Source: an uncultured bacterium
GTDB taxonomy: Bacteria; Planctomycetota; UBA1135; GCA-002686595
Assembly (NCBI GenBank): GCA_938083085.1
Contig: CALLKX010000005.1
Location: 1 to 64,000 of the forward strand
DNA: 64,000 bases
Direction of reading: 5' to 3'
Shown piece after piece: positions 59,621 to 64,000 of the stretch. The notes beneath the pieces were generated by a model. That model worked only from the letters and a program-made list of their open reading frames with translations. It had not been told where the DNA came from and made no database searches. Within the stretch, counting starts at the first letter, position 1, and the number at the start of each line of letters is the position of its first letter. The translations under genes and the position numbers were made by a program.

Positions 59621-60535
59621 TCAGAATCCCGCCCGGAGGGCGGAGAGCGCGGCACTGAGGTCGGGCGGGAGGGGCGCCTCGAAGAGGAGTCGCTCCCCGG
59701 TGCGCGGGTGATCGAAGCTCAGTTGCTCTGCGTGCAGGGCGAGGCGCACGCGGCCCCCCGGCAGCGCCACATGAGCGCGGGTCCCATAGAGGTTGTCGCC
59801 GGCGACGGGCAGCCCGCGGTCCGTGAGGTGGACGCGGATCTGGTGGCGGCGCCCGGTGCGGATCGTGCAGGCGAGCAGCGCGTGCTGGGCGAATTGCTCC
59901 AGCACCTCGACCTCGGTCGTGGCGTCCTTGCCGTCGGCCTCGTCCACCATCTGGCGGTCGGCCTTGCCCGGGACCGGCCCGAGGGGCGCGTCCACGATGA
60001 AGTTTCCGTCGGGGCGCCCGGTGGCCAGAGCGAGGTAGCGCTTGCCCACGGTGTGGGCGCGGAACTGGTCCTGGAGGATCTTCAGGGTCTCCTCATTGCG
60101 GGCGAAGACGAGGACGCCGCTGGTGTCCCGGTCGAGGCGGTGCACGACGCCGGGCCGGTCCACCCCGCGGGAGGTGGGGAGCGGGCCGTGGAGGGCGTCG
60201 AGGTGGCCCGCGAGGTCGACGACCTGGGACCGGTCCGCCGCGTGGGTCAGCCAGCCGGCAGGCTTGACGACCACGAGGAAGTCGGGCTCCTCGTGCAGGA
60301 TCGTGACCTGCGGTCCCGCCTCCGGCCGCTCGCGTGCGACCTCGAGGACGGCGCCCTTCGCGACCTTACCGTTGGATCGAAGGACCTTGCGGCCGTTCAG
60401 GCGGACCTGACCGCGGCGCACGAGCTTCTGGAGCTGGGCCTTGGAGAGGTCACCGTGGAGCTGGTCCAGGACGCGGTCGAGGCGCTGTCCGGAGAGGGCG
60501 GCCGGGACCTCAATGCGGTCGTATTCAGGGGGCAT
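59621..60535 (-). CDS. RluD-like rRNA pseudouridine synthase
   Basis: 304 residues from ATG 60535. S4 RNA-binding domain (about 15-75: GQRLDRVLDQLHGDLSKAQLQKLV), then the catalytic domain: LHEEPDFLVVVKPAGWLTHAA, catalytic Asp in VVHRLDRDTSGVLVFAR, VGKRYLALATGRP and CTIRTGRRHQIRVHLTDRGLPVAGD. RluD makes pseudouridines in helix 69 of 23S rRNA, but RluA-family specificity cannot be read from sequence. Likely in one operon with acpH downstream. Confidence 0.9.
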   Translation of the reverse strand: MPPEYDRIEVPAALSGQRLDRVLDQLHGDLSKAQLQKLVRRGQVRLNGRKVLRSNGKVAKGAVLEVARERPEAGPQVTILHEEPDFLVVVKPAGWLTHAADRSQVVDLAGHLDALHGPLPTSRGVDRPGVVHRLDRDTSGVLVFARNEETLKILQDQFRAHTVGKRYLALATGRPDGNFIVDAPLGPVPGKADRQMVDEADGKDATTEVEVLEQFAQHALLACTIRTGRRHQIRVHLTDRGLPVAGDNLYGTRAHVALPGGRVRLALHAEQLSFDHPRTGERLLFEAPLPPDLSAALSALRAGF

Positions 60536-60653
60536 GACGGGGCGCGCGGCGAGGCTGCGGCGCGTGGAGGGGAGGGTATCCGATCGACGGATGGAACGCT
60601 GCCTGGGGGGCTTGTCGCGGGTGGAAGAGCCCCAGCGCCCGCCTCAAATGAAC

Positions 60654-60687
60654 GGGAGCGCGCGTGGCCATGGCCGCGCGCGCTCCC
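60654..60687 (-). terminator. Hairpin terminator after the Ser/Thr kinase gene
   Basis: GGGAGCGCGCG (60654-60664) pairs with CGCGCGCTCCC (60677-60687), with a GGCCATGGCC palindrome at the tip. On the minus strand GTTCATTTG follows, on the plus strand TTGATC. It sits 26 bp after the kinase stop (60713), so the minus strand is more likely, though the T tract is weak. Confidence 0.55.
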
Positions 60688-60712
60688 TTGATCGGGCCGA
60701 TGGGGTGCTCGG

Positions 60713-61639
60713 TCAGTCCTTGCGGAGGAAGTCCACGAGGTCCGTCTCGAGCTCCTCGAGGCCGTACTCCTGCACGGTGAGGCAGCGATACACGATGGTC
60801 GCAAGCGCCTCAGGAGTGTTCGGGTTGAGGTCCTTCGGCGGCGTGTAGCTGAGGAAGAAGCTCAGCGACAGGCGCTCGGTCTCCCCTCCTTGCTCACGGC
60901 CAGCGTATTGCCACGGGACCTCGTCGAAGGGCAGGACGCCCGTGAGGATCTCGTAGAGCATCACGCCGATGCCCATCACGTCCGCCTTGCTCTCCCGGAG
61001 GAGGAAGGGGTTGTAGTGGGGCGTCGTGGTGATGACGCCGCGCTCATCGGCGCGCATGGCGGGGTCCACCAGGACCACCGAGCCAGACGGCTTCACGATG
61101 ATGTTCTCCGGCTTGAGATCGCCGTGGTACTCCATCGTGCCTGCAGCGTTGAGCTTCTGCAGCGAGCGGACGATCGTGAGGAACCAGTTGAGCCGGATGC
61201 CCTCGAGGGCGCGGATCTTCTCGCGCAGCGTCTTGCCACGCACGAAGTCCATCACCATCACGGGGCGCCCGTCGTGCCGGAAGCAGTCGCGGACGGTGAC
61301 CACGTTGGGGCTCTTGACCTCCTGAAGGAGTGCAGACTCCTCGCGGACAAGGTCGTCGATCTCGTGCACATCGAGGAAGTCGATGCGGACTCCGTCCTGG
61401 CGGAAGAAGATGGCCTCGGCCGGCGTCTCGTCGGGGCTGATGCCCTCGGCCTGCCGCTTGTTCGTGATCTCGAGGAACCGAGTCACGTAACGGCCGCCGC
61501 CGGCGACGTCGCCGATCTTGAGGGCGACCTTCTGGCCTTCCTCGTCTTCGGCGAGGTAGACGAGCGAGAAGCCACCGCGTGCGATGAAATCGAGCACTCG
61601 GTAGGTACCGATGCGTTCGCCTGCTTCGAGTTTGATCAT
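60713..61639 (-). CDS. Divergent Hanks-type Ser/Thr protein kinase
   Basis: 308 residues from ATG 61639, no membrane helix. The kinase fold is clear but variant: Gly loop IARGGFSLVYLAE, Lys41 in KVALK, an insertion of about 45 residues before the C-helix Glu, catalytic loop HGDLKPEN (172-179) where His-Arg-Asp has become His-Gly-Asp, and the metal-binding segment VDPAMRADE where Asp-Phe-Gly is Asp-Pro-Ala. Lys41, Asp174, Lys176, Asn179 and Asp192 remain, so activity is plausible. HGD-type, non-RD kinases are usually not regulated by activation-loop phosphorylation. Downstream partners unknown. Confidence 0.82.
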   Translation of the reverse strand: MIKLEAGERIGTYRVLDFIARGGFSLVYLAEDEEGQKVALKIGDVAGGGRYVTRFLEITNKRQAEGISPDETPAEAIFFRQDGVRIDFLDVHEIDDLVREESALLQEVKSPNVVTVRDCFRHDGRPVMVMDFVRGKTLREKIRALEGIRLNWFLTIVRSLQKLNAAGTMEYHGDLKPENIIVKPSGSVVLVDPAMRADERGVITTTPHYNPFLLRESKADVMGIGVMLYEILTGVLPFDEVPWQYAGREQGGETERLSLSFFLSYTPPKDLNPNTPEALATIVYRCLTVQEYGLEELETDLVDFLRKD

Positions 61640-61834
61640 CGAGAACTGCCTCGGGATCCGGTGAGCGTTATGGAGAGGGGTGCTGGGAGGGGCTGAGTGA
61701 GTGCGCGGGTGGGCTGCGTGGGCGTGCCTTTGACCGTGCCTTCACTCCCTCATCGAGAGAATCGGGCCGGGGATTGAGGGAATAACCGGTGTCGGTCTGC
61801 GCTCAATCCGTCAGGCGGGGCCAGGGGGGGCGGG

Positions 61835-62275
61835 TTATCCGCCAATTCCGCCTGGCTGCCGGGCCCGCTCGGCCCGGGTTCGGGCCTCCAGTTGGCTGAC
61901 ATCGAGCTCGACCATGTGAGCTCGCTCCCCGGCCTCGAGGATCCGCTGGACCCCCTCGAGGACCGTACCCGTGCCCAGCCAGGCGTCCTCCTCATGGGGG
62001 ACGCGCTTCCAGGATCGGCCCAGGTGGTCGATCATCCCGACGTCCTGGTCCCAGGGATTGCGGACCATGAAGAAGAACTCCTTGGAGCCTCCCTGGCCGG
62101 TGAAGCGGACCACGGAGCCCAGGAAGGACCCCTCATTCTCCACGAGCCAGGCGCGCTCCGCAGGGACCACGGAGAGCAGGGCTCCCTTGGTCTCGACGGC
62201 GCCCACGGTGGTGGTCGAGGTGACGCAGCTGGAGACGGAGAGGCCGAGCCAGGGGAGCAACAGGAGGGTGCGCAT
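61835..62275 (-). CDS. Small lipoprotein of unknown function
   Basis: 146 residues from ATG 62275. Signal MRTLLLLPWLGLSVSSC with lipobox VSSC. The mature part is predicted beta-rich (GALLSVVPAERAWLVENEGS, EFFFMVRNPWDQDVGM) followed by a charged helix ending QPGGIGG. No family recognised. Its gene is upstream of the kinase gene on the same strand (195 bp gap) and divergent from the methionine aminopeptidase gene. Confidence 0.65.
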   Translation of the reverse strand: MRTLLLLPWLGLSVSSCVTSTTTVGAVETKGALLSVVPAERAWLVENEGSFLGSVVRFTGQGGSKEFFFMVRNPWDQDVGMIDHLGRSWKRVPHEEDAWLGTGTVLEGVQRILEAGERAHMVELDVSQLEARTRAERARQPGGIGG

Positions 62276-62388
62276 GGAGGGGAAGGGCGGCCGGGGAGTG
62301 TCTCGGGCGGAGGATCCCCGCTTCTTCCGGTGATCCACCGGCGACATCTCCTCCCGACGGGAGAGCCATCGGCGGTAACATCGCTCTG

Positions 62389-63282
62389 ATGAACGACGAA
62401 GGTCTGGAAAAGACGCGGCGCGCCGGGAAGATCGCCGCCGCATGTCGAGAGTGGGCGCGGGGTGCGATCCAGCCGGGCGTGGAACTCCGCCATGTGCTCG
62501 AGACGATCGAGTCGATGATCCGGGAGGCAGGGGCGGCTCCGGCCTTCCCGGCGCAGACCTCTCGCAACGAGTGTGCGGCGCACTACTGCTCCTCTCCGGA
62601 CGACACGATGGTGTACGAGGAGGGCGACGTGGTGAAGGTCGACATGGGGGTCCACGTGGACGGCTGGATCGCGGACACGGCCTGCACGGTCGACCTCTCA
62701 GGGAAGGGCCAGAACGCGGACCTGATCGGCGCCTCCGCGGACGCTCTCGCCGCGGCGATCGCGCTGGTCGAGCCGGGACGCCCGGTCTCGGAGATCGGCG
62801 CCGCCGTGGAACGAACCATCACCCGCGCTGGCTTCGAGCCGGTCCGCAACCTGACCGGCCACGGGCTCGATCGATGGAAGGTGCATTGTGCCCCCCAGAT
62901 TCCGAGCTACGGGGAGCGGGGCGGCGGTCGTCTGGAGGAAGGATCGGTCATCGCCATCGAACCCTTCGCCTGCACCGGGCGGGGCTTCATCCACGAGGCG
63001 GGCAAGGCCGAGGTGTTCATGCTCGTCCGCCCTCCCCGGAAGGCCAAGGGCATCGACAAGCAGGTTCTCCGCGCGATGCAGGACTGGAAGGGGCTTCCGA
63101 TCGCCCGTCGATACTTCAATGACCTCGACCGGGAAGCGCTCGAGGACACCATCTCCAAGCTGGCGCGGCAGGGGTCACTTGTTCGTTACCCGCCCCTCGT
63201 CGAGCAACCTGGCGTGCTCGTGGCGCAGACCGAGCACACGCTGCATGTGGCCTCCGGAGGCGTCGAGATCATCACGGCCTGA
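62389..63282 (+). CDS. map: Type II methionine aminopeptidase (archaeal/eukaryotic-type)
   Basis: 297 residues from ATG 62389. It removes N-terminal Met. The pattern is that of type II enzymes, not the type I MAP normal in bacteria: AFPAQTSRNECAAHYCSSP, VVKVDMGVHVDGWIADTACTV, NLTGHGLDRWKVHCAPQIP, AIEPFACTGRGF, and the C-terminal GLPIARRYF, SLVRYPPLVEQPGVLVAQTEHTL. All five metal ligands are found: Asp85, Asp96, His158, Glu191 and Glu282; His65 and His166 are the expected catalytic His. Without the ~60-residue insertion of eukaryotic MetAP2 plus extension, it is like archaeal MAP. Whether the genome also has type I cannot be told. Confidence 0.85.
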   Translation: MNDEGLEKTRRAGKIAAACREWARGAIQPGVELRHVLETIESMIREAGAAPAFPAQTSRNECAAHYCSSPDDTMVYEEGDVVKVDMGVHVDGWIADTACTVDLSGKGQNADLIGASADALAAAIALVEPGRPVSEIGAAVERTITRAGFEPVRNLTGHGLDRWKVHCAPQIPSYGERGGGRLEEGSVIAIEPFACTGRGFIHEAGKAEVFMLVRPPRKAKGIDKQVLRAMQDWKGLPIARRYFNDLDREALEDTISKLARQGSLVRYPPLVEQPGVLVAQTEHTLHVASGGVEIITA

Positions 63283-63290
63283 CGGAGCGG

Positions 63291-63317
63291 CGAGCCGAGT
63301 GAACGAACTCGGGCTTG
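63291..63317 (+). terminator. Weak hairpin after map
   Basis: CGAGCCGAGT (63291-63300) pairs, with one bulged base and a G-U pair, with ACTCGGGCTTG (63307-63317) round GAACGA. The following GGGTTTACCCC has no long T run, so termination is uncertain. An AT-richer stretch (taaattctagtct, 63331-63343) just after may include a promoter for the next gene. Confidence 0.3.
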
Positions 63318-63349
63318 AAGGGTTTACCCCTAAATTCTAGTCTCTGCGA

Positions 63350-64000
63350 GTGATCAATCACCGCACTCAAGAGGGTTCAGCAGTCGTCCAGTCCCTCGCG
63401 GACCTTCTCGCCGAGCGCACCCACGGCCAGGGTGGTTGGATCGCGCATGGACGAGACGTCGAGCGGCTTTGTCTGAAGCTGTGTGGTGCCGTGGAGGCCC
63501 TCCACGCGAGCGGCGCAGTGCACGGCGCCTTGCGTCCCTCGGTCTTTCAGTTGGACGCCGAAGGAACCGTGGCGCTGCTCCCGGCCACCTCTTCCCCCGC
63601 GAGAGCTGCCGTGCTGGGGTACGCCTCCCCCGAGGTCGCGAGCGGCTCGACGCCGACTCCGGCATCAGACGCCTTCTCTCTCGCCCTCGTCCTGTTCGAG
63701 GTTCTCGCAGGCGCACCGTCGCGCGCTGGATCGGAGCAGGAGCTCACGGCGCAGGCGAAAGGCGGGCGGGTTCCGATCCCGAAGGGGCTCCCCGAGCGGT
63801 TCACCAGCCTCGCCGTACGTTCGACCGCCGCGGAGGCGGATCGTCGCCCGACCCCAGCCCAGTGGCGTGCCGCGTTCGAGCACCCCGCGCCTCCCAAGGG
63901 CGCACGTGGGACCACTCTGCTCCTCGGCACATGCGTGGTCGCGCTGGCGGCGGTCTTTGGCGCCACGCAGCAGCGCACCGCCGCCGCCTATGACCGCTCG
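63350..64000 (+). CDS. Kinase-C-lobe-only membrane protein (partial)
   Basis: A frame from GTG 63350 (first start after an in-frame TAG at 63338) that runs open to the window end: 217 codons, no stop. Residues about 12-175 read like the C-lobe of a Hanks kinase: AVVQSLADLLAERTHG, LCGAVEALHASGAVHGALRPS (catalytic-loop site HRDLKPE replaced by HGALRPS), YASPEVASGSTPTPASDAFS, LVLFEVLAGAP and AEADRRPTPAQWRAAFEH. There is no N-lobe, no Gly loop and no catalytic Asp, so it should be a pseudokinase. A membrane helix (TLLLGTCVVALAAVFGA) follows at about 190-206. The rest lies beyond the window. Confidence 0.7.
   Translation, partial: MINHRTQEGSAVVQSLADLLAERTHGQGGWIAHGRDVERLCLKLCGAVEALHASGAVHGALRPSVFQLDAEGTVALLPATSSPARAAVLGYASPEVASGSTPTPASDAFSLALVLFEVLAGAPSRAGSEQELTAQAKGGRVPIPKGLPERFTSLAVRSTAAEADRRPTPAQWRAAFEHPAPPKGARGTTLLLGTCVVALAAVFGATQQRTAAAYDRS

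Noticed and set aside
1-64000. Search for insertion sequences, integrases, attachment sites, defence genes and CRISPR arrays
   Set aside because: No transposase, integrase, Cas or restriction motif was found in any frame, and no terminal inverted repeats were noticed.

Overview
The window is high-GC, gene-dense bacterial chromosome with no insertion sequence, prophage, CRISPR array, rRNA or tRNA that I could recognise. The gene content is most like Planctomycetota or a relative. It has a DUF1800/DUF1501 secreted pair, a secreted sulfatase with a Cys-x-Pro-Ser-Arg site, several large periplasmic or lipid-anchored proteins, Hanks-type kinases, an exosortase-associated type of glycosyltransferase, and many genes with GTG/TTG starts or no clear Shine-Dalgarno sequence. 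This placement is an inference from family content; no marker-gene phylogeny could be run.

Layout. 1-6.2 kb: an incomplete CDS, a secreted esterase, DUF423, a class-IV aminotransferase, a phosphatase-like lipoprotein without its catalytic Cys, DUF547 and tryptophan 2,3-dioxygenase. 6.2-12 kb: a PhoB/PhoR-type two-component system that ends tail-to-tail, sharing a CTAG, with a phosphate-selective-porin-like gene; that porin gene is coupled by a GTGA overlap to a UbiD-type decarboxylase. 12-15 kb: DUF1800 and Tat-exported DUF1501. 15-24 kb: housekeeping genes (Nudix-like, folC, rsgA, a SpoU methyltransferase, a PhoD-like phosphodiesterase, a truncated haemoglobin, rarA), plus a remarkable secreted Arg-rich protein. 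A chain of four hairpins after rarA looks like a structured RNA with an intrinsic terminator. 24-31 kb: Usp, RecD2, rpsU with its own terminator, an RluA-type synthase, a second phosphatase-like lipoprotein, tatD, a cupin and DUF4870. 31-41 kb: ABC transporter parts, a hydrolase/thioesterase pair, a radical-SAM-like protein that has lost its cluster cysteines, a methyltransferase/glycosyltransferase pair, a two-DTG aspartic protease lipoprotein and prmA. 41-52 kb: class I aldolase, DUF4136 coupled to a decayed metallopeptidase-like gene, sulfatase, a DinG-family helicase with a decayed exonuclease domain, leucine dehydrogenase and a second glycosyltransferase. 52-64 kb: a 2152-residue alpha-2-macroglobulin-like exported protein with a strong terminator, an ACP phosphodiesterase, an RluD-like synthase, a divergent Ser/Thr kinase, a lipoprotein, a type II (archaeal/eukaryotic-type) methionine aminopeptidase, and a kinase-C-lobe-only membrane protein running off the window end.

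A recurring theme is catalytic decay of recognisable folds: radical SAM, DnaQ-type exonuclease, MA-type peptidase, Cys phosphatase, Nudix and protein kinase. The best candidates for undescribed biology are the cluster-less radical-SAM homologue next to an ABC ATPase, the post-rarA structured RNA, the Arg-rich exported protein, and the kinase / type II aminopeptidase / pseudokinase neighbourhood at the right end.
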